Counted from the first letter of the stretch, positions 1 to 6,316 are shown. The stretch: DNA of 42,764 nucleotides from Cereibacter sphaeroides (GCA_003243455.1 QFQS01000013.1:1-42764); one strand, 5' to 3'. Numbers and translations: made by a program. Notes: generated from the sequence alone by a model not told the origin.

Positions 1-79
1 GACTGGCTGGAGCAAGCCAACACGCCGATCCTGAATCTGGACGGCATGACGCCGGAGGAGTCGGAGCGGTTCAAAGCGT
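1..79. repeat. 79-bp terminal direct repeat (left copy)
   Basis: Bases 1-79 are identical to 42686-42764. The repeat lies inside one open reading frame that continues smoothly across the join, so the window is a linear cut of a circular or circularly permuted molecule with an assembly overlap. It is not a functional long terminal repeat that can be recognised from sequence alone. Confidence 0.95.
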
Positions 80-456
80 CCATGCGTGAGACGCGCGCCA
101 CGCTGGACAGCATCCAGCCGCGCCTCGTTGCTGGTGGCTCGCCCGGTAAGCCCCGGCATTTTGTCGGGCTGGACTCCGACGTGTTTAACGTGGTTCAGCT
201 CCTCACCTCGCACGAGTGGGCCGATCACTGCACCAGTACGCAGTTAGGCCAGCGCCTGGAGTCGGCGATCACGGACCTGCATAACCACACCAGCGAGATC
301 CGCCAGCGTAAGGACCGGGCGGAGGAGCTGCTGGCCGAAGTGTGGCACGAGTGGAATAACGACGACGCCACGCGGAAAGCGCTCGGCGAGGATATGGGGA
401 AAGTTATCGGGAATTTTTTATGGCCAGATGAAAATAAAACTTGTGAGAAAGAATAA
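1..456 (+). CDS. Hypothetical protein, C-terminal part (gene spans the join)
   Basis: This is the 3' part of the gene that starts at 42383. Base 1 corresponds to base 42686 and the frame is preserved, so the full product is 252 residues, counting 303 nt before the join and 456 nt after it. I do not recognise the family. The middle and C-terminal parts are helical and charged, with a run of Glu, Arg and Lys near residues 210-235, and the protein ends in a short polar tail. It is the third gene of the 41727-onward plus-strand operon. The last codons overlap a good promoter (441-469) for the next gene. Confidence 0.8.
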   Translation, partial: DWLEQANTPILNLDGMTPEESERFKASMRETRATLDSIQPRLVAGGSPGKPRHFVGLDSDVFNVVQLLTSHEWADHCTSTQLGQRLESAITDLHNHTSEIRQRKDRAEELLAEVWHEWNNDDATRKALGEDMGKVIGNFLWPDENKTCEKE

Positions 457-469
457 ATCACGATATAGT
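441..469 (+). promoter_or_regulatory. Sigma70-like promoter for gene 517-756
   Basis: TTGTGA (441-446) and TATAGT (464-469) are separated by 17 bp. The spacer contains the repeated word TGTGAGAAAGAATA (442-455) and an ATCACG box (457-462). The promoter overlaps the end of the upstream coding sequence. Confidence 0.6.
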
Positions 470-478
470 TAAGTTGTC

Positions 479-497
479 GCCGGGGAATGGCCCCGGC
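479..497 (+). other. Intercistronic GC hairpin without U-tract
   Basis: GCCGGGG (479-485) pairs with CCCCGGC (491-497) around a five-base loop. No T-run follows, so this is not an intrinsic terminator. It would lie in the leader of the 517 gene made from the 441-469 promoter. Confidence 0.55.
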
Positions 498-516
498 AAT
501 AACGGAGATTAAGACG

Positions 517-756
517 ATGGCAAAATTAACAGTAGTTTCCCCGACTTCCCAGGAACGTGGCCGCCAGTGGGCTGTTAACTTCCACGTCGTAGGCGCTCCA
601 GTTCGCCGTCGCTTCCTCTCCTGGAAAGCGCCGGAGCTGCTGAAAGGCGAGGAGCCGGAGGTGGAGGATTACGTGGACGAGTACACCACACGCGGCGAAT
701 ACGAAGCCCGCAAAATCATTCACCGTAACAACCTGCGCGCCGCTGAATACTACTAA
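517..756 (+). CDS. Hypothetical protein, 79 aa
   Basis: This is a small basic protein that I do not recognise. The N-terminal half looks like beta strands (a VVSPTS segment, then NFHVVGAPVRRRF), and the C-terminal half is an acidic then basic helix rich in Tyr, Glu and Arg. I chose the ATG at 517 because GGAG at 503-506 lies about ten bases upstream. An in-frame ATG at 487 falls inside the GC hairpin and has no Shine-Dalgarno sequence. The gene has its own promoter (441-469), and a UNCG-loop hairpin follows it. Confidence 0.75.
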   Translation: MAKLTVVSPTSQERGRQWAVNFHVVGAPVRRRFLSWKAPELLKGEEPEVEDYVDEYTTRGEYEARKIIHRNNLRAAEYY

Positions 757-762
757 CCACAC

Positions 763-778
763 GGCCCCTACGGGGGCC
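763..778 (+). other. Intercistronic hairpin with UACG tetraloop
   Basis: GGCCCC (763-768) and GGGGCC (773-778) close a UACG loop, a member of the very stable UNCG class. There is no T-run. The hairpin sits between the stop at 756 and the Shine-Dalgarno sequence of the gene at 800. A near-identical hairpin with a UCCG loop occurs at 13554-13569. Confidence 0.65.
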
Positions 779-799
779 ATATCCACCCAGGAGCAAGCC

Positions 800-1147
800 A
801 TGACAACAATCATTTACGCCTTACCTAAGCGCACATCACACGCGCGCACGTCTCGATCCACGCCGCTGATCGCCCGCGACCGTTACAGCCTGATTACAGT
901 CGGCGAGCTGGTGAAGTCCACGCCGAAAGGGAAGAAAATTATCCCGCTCTGGTACAACAATCAGCGCCCCCAGTTTTTCGGGAGCGATTCTTATCACTTT
1001 TTCGATAACGTCAAAGACGCGGCGGAGCATATCCGGCACGAGCTGGCCGGGACGTACAAACTTCTTAACGATCAGGCGAAGTTTATCGCGGAGCTGATCG
1101 AGGAGGCGGATCAGATCTACATATCAGCCACGGATCCAACGGCATGA
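800..1147 (+). CDS. Hypothetical protein, 115 aa
   Basis: The family is not recognised. The protein starts with a basic, Ser/Thr/Arg-rich segment of about 30 residues. A compact domain follows with aromatic residues (a PLWYNNQRPQFF segment near 50-60), and then a helix rich in Ala, Glu and Leu. The start is well supported by AGGAG upstream of 800. Its stop overlaps the start of the next gene as ATGA, so the two are probably translationally coupled. Confidence 0.75.
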   Translation: MTTIIYALPKRTSHARTSRSTPLIARDRYSLITVGELVKSTPKGKKIIPLWYNNQRPQFFGSDSYHFFDNVKDAAEHIRHELAGTYKLLNDQAKFIAELIEEADQIYISATDPTA

Positions 1148-1365
1148 TCCCGGCGGACATTCAGCGCAAGGCTAAAAAGGTCCTCCAGCGCCACCTCGCC
1201 GGGGAGATTAAGCCCCGGAAGCTGGTCGGCGGTCTGGGCCTCGCGCTGGAGGTTGGTTATCGCTGGCGGCTGCTGTCACGCGATAAGGGCCAGACGTTGG
1301 ATCTCATGTCCCACGAGAAGTACAACAAACTTACACGGGGCAAAAAGCCCCCTAAAATGAGATGA
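1144..1365 (+). CDS. Small basic hypothetical phage protein, 73 aa
   Basis: This protein is strongly basic, with about 18 Lys/Arg. The central pattern, RLLS followed by Gly-x-x-x-x-LMSHEKYN, resembles a small protein family common in enterobacterial phages whose function I cannot name. The ATG at 1144 overlaps the upstream stop as ATGA, and the same arrangement joins it to the next gene at 1362. It could bind nucleic acid because of its charge, but no defined domain is visible. Confidence 0.7.
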   Translation: MIPADIQRKAKKVLQRHLAGEIKPRKLVGGLGLALEVGYRWRLLSRDKGQTLDLMSHEKYNKLTRGKKPPKMR

Positions 1366-1649
1366 TCACAATGGAAAAATACTGGTATTTGTTCGAGGCG
1401 CACGGTCGCCAGGTCCTGGTCCGCAAGGGGTCAAACGACGATAACGCGCCGACGATCGATCTCGTTGTCCAGATCGCCGGGGCGGAAATTTCTTTCGCGG
1501 TTATCTACGGGAACGAGGGCGGCGAGGAGGAGCGCGATCGCATGTTCGACACGAAGGAGGAGGAGCTGAAAGGCGCGGCGACTGCTTTCGCGGAAAAATT
1601 CATCGGCATCACTAACCCTATGGACGCGTTAGCCGCTTTACAAGGTTAA
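1362..1649 (+). CDS. Hypothetical acidic protein, 95 aa
   Basis: The family is unknown. The protein alternates strands and short helices and carries an acidic stretch around residues 50-68 (GGEEERDRM, then TKEEELKG). The ATG at 1362 overlaps the previous stop as ATGA; an ATG at 1371 is an alternative that would shorten the product by three residues. It is the last gene of the plus-strand operon that starts at 41727, and a strong terminator follows at 1674-1701. Confidence 0.7.
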   Translation: MITMEKYWYLFEAHGRQVLVRKGSNDDNAPTIDLVVQIAGAEISFAVIYGNEGGEEERDRMFDTKEEELKGAATAFAEKFIGITNPMDALAALQG

Positions 1650-1673
1650 TCAGCGCCTTAACATTCGATCGAT

Positions 1674-1701
1674 ATGGAGCCTTTGCGGCTCCATTTTTTT
1701 T
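1674..1701 (+). terminator. Intrinsic terminator of the left plus-strand operon
   Basis: ATGGAGCC (1674-1681) and GGCTCCAT (1687-1694) form an eight-pair stem with a five-base loop, followed directly by a run of eight T. It separates the small-gene operon from the lysis cassette. Confidence 0.9.
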
Positions 1702-1708
1702 CGTGCTA

Positions 1709-1740
1709 CCCTTTTAGCGGTTACTCAATTGTTAAAAGGG
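1709..1740 (+). promoter_or_regulatory. Hairpin that can sequester the holin Shine-Dalgarno sequence
   Basis: CCCTTTTA (1709-1716) is perfectly complementary to TAAAAGGG (1733-1740). The right arm contains the AAGGG ribosome-binding sequence placed nine bases before the holin ATG at 1750. Folding would hide the site, so this is a candidate control of holin translation. Confidence 0.6.
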
Positions 1741-1749
1741 ATCAGGATA

Positions 1750-2106
1750 ATGTCCGAACATAGCACGCTCTGGCAGTTGTTCCAGGTGTACCGCGTGGAG
1801 TTGGGTTACTCCTTTGTGTCTGCGGCGGTCGCCGTCTTTCGTCACTGGCAGTTAAAACACCCATTCCGTGATATAGTTACGGGTGGCGCTTTGTGCGCTT
1901 TCGTCGCGTTTGGGATGAATAATATCCTTTCGTTTTTTAATATTGATCACGGGACCTGGGGCTATCTGGCCTCTGTATTCCTGGGCTATATCGGCGTAGA
2001 GACTGCGCTCGACTGGGCCAGCGAAAAGATCCCGTTTCTGAAAAAAATCCGCGCCACTCCGGCGCATACCACTAACCCGGAGGATCCGACCGATGGCAAA
2101 GTTTGA
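1750..2106 (+). CDS. Lambda-S-family holin, 118 aa
   Basis: The holin oligomerises in the inner membrane and triggers release of the endolysin. Three membrane segments are visible, at roughly residues 17-31, 42-61 and 70-85. The third contains ASVFLGYIG, close to the lambda S pattern TSVFIGYIG, and the tail is charged. I start it at the ATG at 1750, nine bases after AAGGG. An in-frame TTG at 1729 has no ribosome-binding site. No lambda-like pair of adjacent starts (S105/S107) is seen, so timing may rely on the upstream hairpin instead. The gene overlaps the endolysin start by 14 bases. Confidence 0.88.
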   Translation: MSEHSTLWQLFQVYRVELGYSFVSAAVAVFRHWQLKHPFRDIVTGGALCAFVAFGMNNILSFFNIDHGTWGYLASVFLGYIGVETALDWASEKIPFLKKIRATPAHTTNPEDPTDGKV

Positions 2107-2566
2107 AGTTACTACCCAGCGCAAGGCGTTTCTGGACGCTCTGGCCGTTGGCGAGGGGACCGATAACGGAAAACAGAAAACGAACAATCACGGCTACGAC
2201 GTGATCGTGGGCGGCGAGCTGTTTACCGATTACAGCAAGCATCCGGCGAAGCTGGTCCGCCTGCGCCCTGGCCTCTCCTCTACCGCTGCTGGCCGTTATC
2301 AGCTCCTGAGCAAGTATTACGGCCACTATAAGGATCTGCTGGGCCTGCCGGACTTCTCCCCGGCGTCGCAGGACCAGATCGCCCTCCAGCAAATCAGCGA
2401 GCGCCGCGCGCTGGCCGACATTGACGCAGGCCGGATCGCCGACGCGGTGAAAAAATGTAACACCATCTGGGCCTCCCTGCCTGGCTCGCCGTATGGTCAG
2501 CGCACGGAGACGCTCGACGACTTCCTGAGCTATTTCCGCAAGGCTGGCGGTAAGGTCGCCGCATGA
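2093..2566 (+). CDS. Lambda-R-like endolysin (lytic transglycosylase), 157 aa
   Basis: This enzyme cleaves the glycan strands of peptidoglycan, leaving 1,6-anhydromuramic acid ends. The protein matches lambda R closely: NQRKAFLDMLAWSEGTDN of lambda appears here as TTQRKAFLDALAVGEGTDN, followed by NHGYDVIVGGELFTDYS, GAGRYQL-like and NIWASLPG segments. The catalytic Glu is E21. The length equals the lambda enzyme, and no signal peptide or SAR helix is present, so it needs the holin for export. It overlaps both the holin gene and the spanin gene. Confidence 0.96.
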   Translation: MAKFEVTTQRKAFLDALAVGEGTDNGKQKTNNHGYDVIVGGELFTDYSKHPAKLVRLRPGLSSTAAGRYQLLSKYYGHYKDLLGLPDFSPASQDQIALQQISERRALADIDAGRIADAVKKCNTIWASLPGSPYGQRTETLDDFLSYFRKAGGKVAA

Positions 2567-3084
2567 TGGCCGCCCTCCGGTTGTTCCTGCGCGCCTACTG
2601 GAAGCCGCTCGCGGTGCTGGTTGCCGTGCTGCTGGCTCTGGGGGGATCTTTCTGGGCTGGTCATGTCTGGACCGATCGAGGCTGGCAGGTGAAGGAGTCC
2701 GCCCGCAAGGCGGACGAATCCGCCCAGGTCGCCATCGGTGAACATGCCGCCCGCATCATTGAACAAGGGCGGGACATTGCCCGCGAGGAGGCTGTAAAAC
2801 ATGCGAACGAACAAGCCGCACGGGCGCGCGCTGATTCCGCTGCTGCTGGGGCTGCTCTTGATCGGCTGCTCGCACGAGCAAAGGCCGCCGAACAAGGTAA
2901 CGCCGCCGCAAGTGCGACCGCTGCCCTCGGAAGCCAGGCAAGGGACAAGACCGCCCGAATGTACGCCGACTTGCTCGAAGGGACTGGAGCGCTCGCTCGA
3001 CGGTATGCTGATATAGCCGACGACGCGATCACGAGGGGGGAGACTTGCGAAAGGATCTATGACTCGATAGTGAGTCAGCAATGA
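2563..3084 (+). CDS. Rz: Rz-like inner-membrane spanin, 173 aa
   Basis: This protein would disrupt the outer membrane at the end of lysis together with Rz1. It has one N-terminal membrane segment (about residues 14-33). A long Ala, Glu and Arg-rich periplasmic coiled coil follows and ends near two cysteines-to-aromatic patches typical of Rz. The start overlaps the endolysin stop as ATGA. The o-spanin Rz1 is encoded inside it in another frame. The position directly after the endolysin supports the call even though sequence conservation in this family is low. Confidence 0.88.
   Translation: MMAALRLFLRAYWKPLAVLVAVLLALGGSFWAGHVWTDRGWQVKESARKADESAQVAIGEHAARIIEQGRDIAREEAVKHANEQAARARADSAAAGAALDRLLARAKAAEQGNAAASATAALGSQARDKTARMYADLLEGTGALARRYADIADDAITRGETCERIYDSIVSQQ
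2801..3016 (+). CDS. Rz1: Rz1-like outer-membrane lipoprotein spanin, 71 aa
   Basis: This gene lies wholly within Rz in a different frame. A short basic N-terminus is followed by a hydrophobic LLLGLLLIGC segment that ends in a lipobox with the modified Cys at residue 23. The mature part is proline-rich, as in lambda Rz1. Its expected role is to anchor the spanin complex in the outer membrane. Nested Rz/Rz1 architecture is well known. Confidence 0.88.
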   Translation: MRTNKPHGRALIPLLLGLLLIGCSHEQRPPNKVTPPQVRPLPSEARQGTRPPECTPTCSKGLERSLDGMLI

Positions 3085-3087
3085 GAG

Positions 3088-3111
3088 AGGGGCCTTGCGG
3101 CCCCTTTTTTT
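3088..3111. terminator. Terminator between convergent lysis and Ig-like genes
   Basis: AGGGGCC (3088-3094) and GGCCCCT (3099-3105) close a TTGC loop and are followed by seven T on the plus strand. On the minus strand the loop reads GCAA and the T-tract is weak, so termination should be stronger for the lysis transcript. Confidence 0.85.
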
Positions 3112-4111
3112 ATGCGGTGACGGTGAGAGCGCAAGCCGTGGAGGTTGCAGTCTTGCCGCCCGCGTCAGTAACGCGGCAAGTGTAGGATCCTGCGTCGCCA
3201 GACGCTGCTCCGGTTTTCGTGAACGTGGCCGACGTCGCGCCGGAAACTGCTACGCCATCCTTAAGCCACCGATAGGCCAACGGGGCTACGCCGCCGGAAG
3301 CCTGCACAGGGCCGATCGAGATATTGCCACCAGTAGCGACGGAGGACGTCGCCGGGGGCTGCGTCGTAAACGCCGGGAGCGTGTTTAACGTCACGGCGCA
3401 AGCCTGAGACGTAACGGAGCCTTGCTGGCTAGCGCTGTCCTTCACAATACACGTATACGTCGCATTGTCCCCGGTCGAGGCGGTTTTGGTATACGTGGCC
3501 GACGTGGCCCCAGTGATGTTTACGCCGTTTTTCTGCCACTGGTAGGAGTACGGCGCGAGGCCGCCAGCCGCTGCGACGGTCAGCGTCAACGGGTCGCCGA
3601 TGTAGACGGCTTTAGTCGGCGTCAGGTTGGTGGAGAGGGACAGGGCGACTTTGAGGCGGATCCGCTGGGAGTCCTTCGTCTGGCCCTGGCTGTCCGTCAC
3701 GGTCACGTAATAGTCGCCGTTGTTGCTCGCCTGGTAGTTGGCGATCGCATAGCTCGGCGAGTTGGATCCGACGTTAACAGTCGTCCCGCCGGAGACTTTC
3801 TTCCACTGGTAGGAAAGCGGTTCGATCCCCCCAGAGGCGGTGACGGTAAGCGTCTGCGTTGCGCCAGCCGTTACGAAGGTCGATCCGGCATCACCGCCAG
3901 CCACGCCGGGGAGATCCTGCGTAAACACGATCGGAGGTAGCAGGGTCGGATCGTACTCGATGTAAAACATTTTCGTGGGGTCGAGATTAGCCGGGTCAGC
4001 GTCTAACCAGATAAGATCTTTTTGCGGAGTCGCGCCGCTGGCCGGATCCTCGATCCGGGTGACTTTCCAGCCCAGCAAGTCCGGGCGGTAGTAGCGATGC
4101 CAGTAACCCAT
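3110..4111 (-). CDS. Ig-like repeat protein, probable virion decoration, 333 aa
   Basis: After an N-terminal segment of about 75 residues rich in aromatic and acidic residues, the protein holds three tandem Ig-like modules of about 85 residues. Each carries the pattern L-x-Y-x-W-(K) and ends in D-x-G-x-Y-x-C/V-x-V-x-D. Such domains occur on phage capsid and tail surfaces and are thought to bind weakly to carbohydrates. The N-terminal unit is probably the part that docks on the virion. The gene stands apart from the morphogenesis block and converges on the lysis cassette. The ATG at 4111 has GAGGA upstream. A host-surface adhesin role is an alternative. Confidence 0.75.
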   Translation of the reverse strand: MGYWHRYYRPDLLGWKVTRIEDPASGATPQKDLIWLDADPANLDPTKMFYIEYDPTLLPPIVFTQDLPGVAGGDAGSTFVTAGATQTLTVTASGGIEPLSYQWKKVSGGTTVNVGSNSPSYAIANYQASNNGDYYVTVTDSQGQTKDSQRIRLKVALSLSTNLTPTKAVYIGDPLTLTVAAAGGLAPYSYQWQKNGVNITGATSATYTKTASTGDNATYTCIVKDSASQQGSVTSQACAVTLNTLPAFTTQPPATSSVATGGNISIGPVQASGGVAPLAYRWLKDGVAVSGATSATFTKTGAASGDAGSYTCRVTDAGGKTATSTACALTVTA

Positions 4112-4186
4112 AATTTTGTCCTCGTGGTGTGGCCGTGGTATAGTTCCCCGGCATTGTAGATCATCTTTGGGCCGTAAACGAAAGGA

Positions 4187-4213
4187 GCCGCTTTTTAAGC
4201 GGCCCTTTTTTTT
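4187..4213 (+). terminator. Plus-strand terminator abutting a minus-strand stop codon
   Basis: GCCGCTT (4187-4193) and AAGCGGC (4197-4203) are followed by CC and eight T on the plus strand. The T-run overlaps the stop of the minus-strand gene 4212-4313. On the minus strand only a broken T-rich stretch (CTCCTTTCGTTT) follows, so the element points mainly against the local genes. Confidence 0.7.
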
Positions 4214-4313
4214 ACAGTGCTAATGATACGGCGTAACCAATTGCGGCCCATGCTGCCGCGCTGGCGGCGATTACGGCCCAGATTACATAGCGGTGTCCGC
4301 GTAAGTCTTTCAT
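4212..4313 (-). CDS. 33-aa single-span membrane protein (small ORF)
   Basis: This short gene begins at an ATG overlapping the upstream stop as ATGA, with AGAGGGG eight bases before it, which is among the best ribosome-binding sites in the region. The product starts MKDLRGHRYV and continues with one hydrophobic helix rich in Ala, Trp and Val up to the C-terminus. It would sit in the inner membrane with a short basic N-terminus inside. The function is unknown. Coupling to the preceding DNA-binding-like gene argues that it is translated. Confidence 0.65.
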   Translation of the reverse strand: MKDLRGHRYVIWAVIAASAAAWAAIGYAVSLAL

Positions 4314-4702
4314 TTGAATTTCCCCTCTCTCTTGAATTTCATGATCCGCCCACGAAGGGACGGGACAGTTTTGCCTAACCAGTTGGCGACGTGCGCGTGG
4401 GTCAGCTCGTCCGGGACTACCACGCCGCGCCCGGTGGAGATCACCAGCTCGTCCAGGTCTGCCTCGGTCAGCTCATGCTCCAGGAAGCGTAGGAGCCTGC
4501 TATCCTCTCCGGTGGTCCATTCCGTATAGGTCCGGTTGAATGCCAGAGACACGCCCAGCTCCGACGCCCGGACCTGCATCTGGCGGAAGTTGCGCCCGAT
4601 TTTCTTTGCCAGTTCCTCGCGTGGCATGGTCCCGGCCAGGCGGATCAGCTCCGCGTCCTGCGCGTCAGTCCATCCGATAATTTCCGCTGTTACTTTACCC
4701 AT
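4310..4702 (-). CDS. Two-module helix-turn-helix (SANT/Myb-like) protein, 130 aa
   Basis: Two segments each begin with a Trp-Thr pair and an acidic residue (GWTDAQDAELIRLAG near 10-24 and EWTTGEDSRLLRFLE near 61-75). Each is followed by helices that end in a basic recognition-like helix (KKIGRNFRQMQVRASELG and WLGKTVPSLRGRIMKFKR). This is the layout of SANT/Myb-like or HTH_23-type DNA-binding modules, so a regulator is the best guess. The start is the ATG at 4702 or the one at 4705, which overlaps the upstream stop as ATGA. A longer frame upstream is low-complexity and overlaps other genes, so I rejected it. Confidence 0.65.
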   Translation of the reverse strand: MGKVTAEIIGWTDAQDAELIRLAGTMPREELAKKIGRNFRQMQVRASELGVSLAFNRTYTEWTTGEDSRLLRFLEHELTEADLDELVISTGRGVVVPDELTHAHVANWLGKTVPSLRGRIMKFKREGKFK

Positions 4703-4959
4703 CATCCCCCCTTGAGGCGCTTTCTGTTTTTGGTGGCCGCTATGGCCTCTTTGAGCGTCGTCTCTTTCCCGCCGCCCGGTTGTACCCGGTCCAGTTTTGG
4801 GTCCGGCTGGTGGAGGAAGATCTCGCCCTCCGGTGTCTCGATCGATATGTCCGCGATCGCCTCTTTGCCAAAGACTGCCGACACTTTGCTGATCATGTCG
4901 TCCAGTCCGGCGGCCTGCGCCGCCTCCCATACCTCGCGGCGCGTACCCTGTTTTAACAA
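4702..4959 (-). CDS. Hypothetical protein, about 85 aa (start uncertain)
   Basis: The reading frame ends at 4702 in GGA TGA, directly overlapping the next gene. It contains a helical N-terminal part (EVWEAAQAAGLDDMISKVS), a beta-like middle (IETPEGEIFLHQ) and a basic C-terminus. No ATG follows a ribosome-binding site. A TTG at 4959 overlapping the upstream stop is the most economical start, and a shorter product from an internal ATG is possible. The family is not recognised. A longer upstream extension overlaps the zinc-finger gene and looks non-coding. Confidence 0.5.
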   Translation of the reverse strand: MLKQGTRREVWEAAQAAGLDDMISKVSAVFGKEAIADISIETPEGEIFLHQPDPKLDRVQPGGGKETTLKEAIAATKNRKRLKGG

Positions 4960-5189
4960 TCTTTGTGGTCGTCCCACGGTCCGAAGCCTCCCACGTAGAC
5001 AAATTCTCCGCCGTTCTCCCGGCGCTCCTGCCTGGCGTGATATGCCGCGTTCTGCCCGGTTCGTTTCTCCTGCTTCATTGCCTTGCAGGTCTTGGAACAA
5101 AAGCGGCCCCAGCCCCGTTTAAGGTCCGCCATGCGGACCTCGTGCATTTTGCCGCACCATTCGCACGGCTTGATTTTTTTAGCGGCCAT
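4953..5189 (-). CDS. Small zinc-finger protein, 78 aa
   Basis: The N-terminal half carries C-x2-C at residues 9-12 and F-C-S-x2-C at about 31-35 after a GWGR turn. This is the spacing of a treble-clef or HNH-like zinc knuckle found in many small phage proteins. Basic residues surround it and the C-terminus ends DDHKDC. Binding to DNA or RNA is plausible but the target is unknown. The ATG at 5189 lies inside the end of the upstream gene, preceded by GGAAA. Confidence 0.65.
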   Translation of the reverse strand: MAAKKIKPCEWCGKMHEVRMADLKRGWGRFCSKTCKAMKQEKRTGQNAAYHARQERRENGGEFVYVGGFGPWDDHKDC

Positions 5190-5460
5190 ATGCTTTCCGT
5201 AATGCGTCGTTAGCGTTTGCCATCAGCTCGGCGATCTCGCGCTGCGTGGCCTTGTATGCCTCCTGGCCTGCGTACCACATGCGGAGGCGGTTGGTCAGGC
5301 ACTGCGCGTTAAAGGCCAGTGTCTGCGCCTGGACCAGCATCAGGCGGCTAACTACGCGCGCTTTGTTTGCGCGGGCGAAGATTGTCCCCGGCTGGTCGCC
5401 CCAGTATTTGGCGCGGAGGTCTGCCAGTGTCTGGCCGTTTTTGTTGGTTGCTGTAGTCAT
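5179..5460 (-). CDS. Hypothetical helical protein, 93 aa
   Basis: The product is almost entirely helical, with many Ala, Arg and Gln residues and an Arg/Lys-rich C-terminus. No named domain is recognised. The ATG at 5460 follows GAGGA with seven bases between, and an in-frame upstream ATG lies inside the promoter region. The start context, ACGAA-ATG-ACTACAGCA, is almost the same as that of the gene starting at 38700. A promoter (5492-5520) lies just upstream. Confidence 0.7.
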   Translation of the reverse strand: MTTATNKNGQTLADLRAKYWGDQPGTIFARANKARVVSRLMLVQAQTLAFNAQCLTNRLRMWYAGQEAYKATQREIAELMANANDALRKAYGR

Positions 5461-5491
5461 TTCGTTTTCCTCGCTGGTTGGTGTGAGAAAG

Positions 5492-5520
5492 AATATAACA
5501 AAGGATAAATGGGGCCGCAA
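5492..5520 (-). promoter_or_regulatory. Sigma70-like promoter for gene 5179-5460
   Basis: On the minus strand TTGCGG (5515-5520) and TATATT (5492-5497) are 17 bp apart. The start of the transcript overlaps the repeated word seen on the plus strand as TGTGAGAAAGAATA (5482-5495). An ATCACG box lies upstream at 5539-5544. Confidence 0.5.
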
Positions 5521-5544
5521 GGATTATTTTAATTATTTCGTGAT

Positions 5545-5573
5545 AAAAGAGAAAAGGCCCCGGAGTGGGGCCT
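5545..5573 (-). terminator. Terminator after the cytosine-methyltransferase-like gene
   Basis: On the minus strand AGGCCCC and GGGGCCT (5567-5573 and 5555-5561) enclose a five-base loop, followed by TTTTCTCTTTT. It closes the 5578-6315 gene. Confidence 0.75.
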
Positions 5574-5577
5574 GAGA

Positions 5578-6315
5578 CTAGCGGACGTTAGCGAGGAAGG
5601 TAGCGAGCGCGAAGCCCTCCGGGGTGGCGCTGCGTATGTTCTTTGTGCGGGTACTCGATCCGCCCAGCTTGGACCAGCCGGGATTATCTTTAGCCGCCGG
5701 GACTGGCTTCACCTCCGGCATAACGAAGCCGCCACCACACCAGATCCCGGTCTGCTTCGGATAGGCATCGCGCGCCGGGTAGATCTCCGGGTATAGGCGG
5801 TGCTGGTGGTCGTCCGGCAAGTAGCCGCCGTAATGGTACGGGTGAAACCAATAATCACAGGGCCGCCACATCGTCGAGAGCCGGGAGATCTTCGGATTCT
5901 CCAGCATCCAGGGGACGGGCATCGAATCATCATAATGTCCGTTCTCATAGGCGGCGAGGTCCGCCACCTCCTCCACCATGCGAGCCAGCGCGACGGCCTT
6001 GTGTTGGAAGTACGGATCCCGCGCCCGTTTCAGCTCCCACCAGCGCGCCCCGGTGCAAGTAAGGTCGGTACACTCGGCAAACGAGGCGACAAACTCAATA
6101 CCTGCGCCGACCTCCTCGACGATGGTCAGCGCCTCGATCTCGGTGTGCTGCGCGTTAAACATGCGCCCGACGCGGATAAGGTTCGGCTCCTGCGGGTCTG
6201 GGTGGATCCCGTCCTCGTGCTGGCCGTCATACATCCAGCATTGATAGCCAGCCCGGAGCCACGGATCAACCATGATCCGCGTAAGGTTGAATAAGAAAAT
6301 CGCCTTACGCGTCAT
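5578..6315 (-). CDS. Diverged C5-cytosine-methyltransferase-like protein, 245 aa
   Basis: The architecture resembles short phage proteins related to DNA cytosine C5 methyltransferases. An N-terminal region ends in a D-G-Q-H turn (about 30-33), followed by a motif-IV-like segment and then ENP at 139-141 (motif VI). After that come W-R-P-x-D-Y-W-F-H-P, TGIWCGGGFVMP and a C-terminal KNIRSATPEGFA segment. In the families I recall, motif IV reads PPC-T-x-L; here it reads AECTDLTCTGA (80-90). The nucleophile Cys82 is kept but the preceding Pro is Glu. It may modify DNA, or may have lost or altered activity. It is followed by a terminator and preceded by the clamp-like gene with only one base between. 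Confidence 0.65.
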   Translation of the reverse strand: MTRKAIFLFNLTRIMVDPWLRAGYQCWMYDGQHEDGIHPDPQEPNLIRVGRMFNAQHTEIEALTIVEEVGAGIEFVASFAECTDLTCTGARWWELKRARDPYFQHKAVALARMVEEVADLAAYENGHYDDSMPVPWMLENPKISRLSTMWRPCDYWFHPYHYGGYLPDDHQHRLYPEIYPARDAYPKQTGIWCGGGFVMPEVKPVPAAKDNPGWSKLGGSSTRTKNIRSATPEGFALATFLANVR

Positions 6316-6316
6316 G

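Noticed and set aside
2530..3081. A 183-codon minus-strand frame opposite Rz/Rz1.
   Set aside because: The plus strand holds a clear nested spanin pair and the minus frame has no ribosome-binding site or domain.
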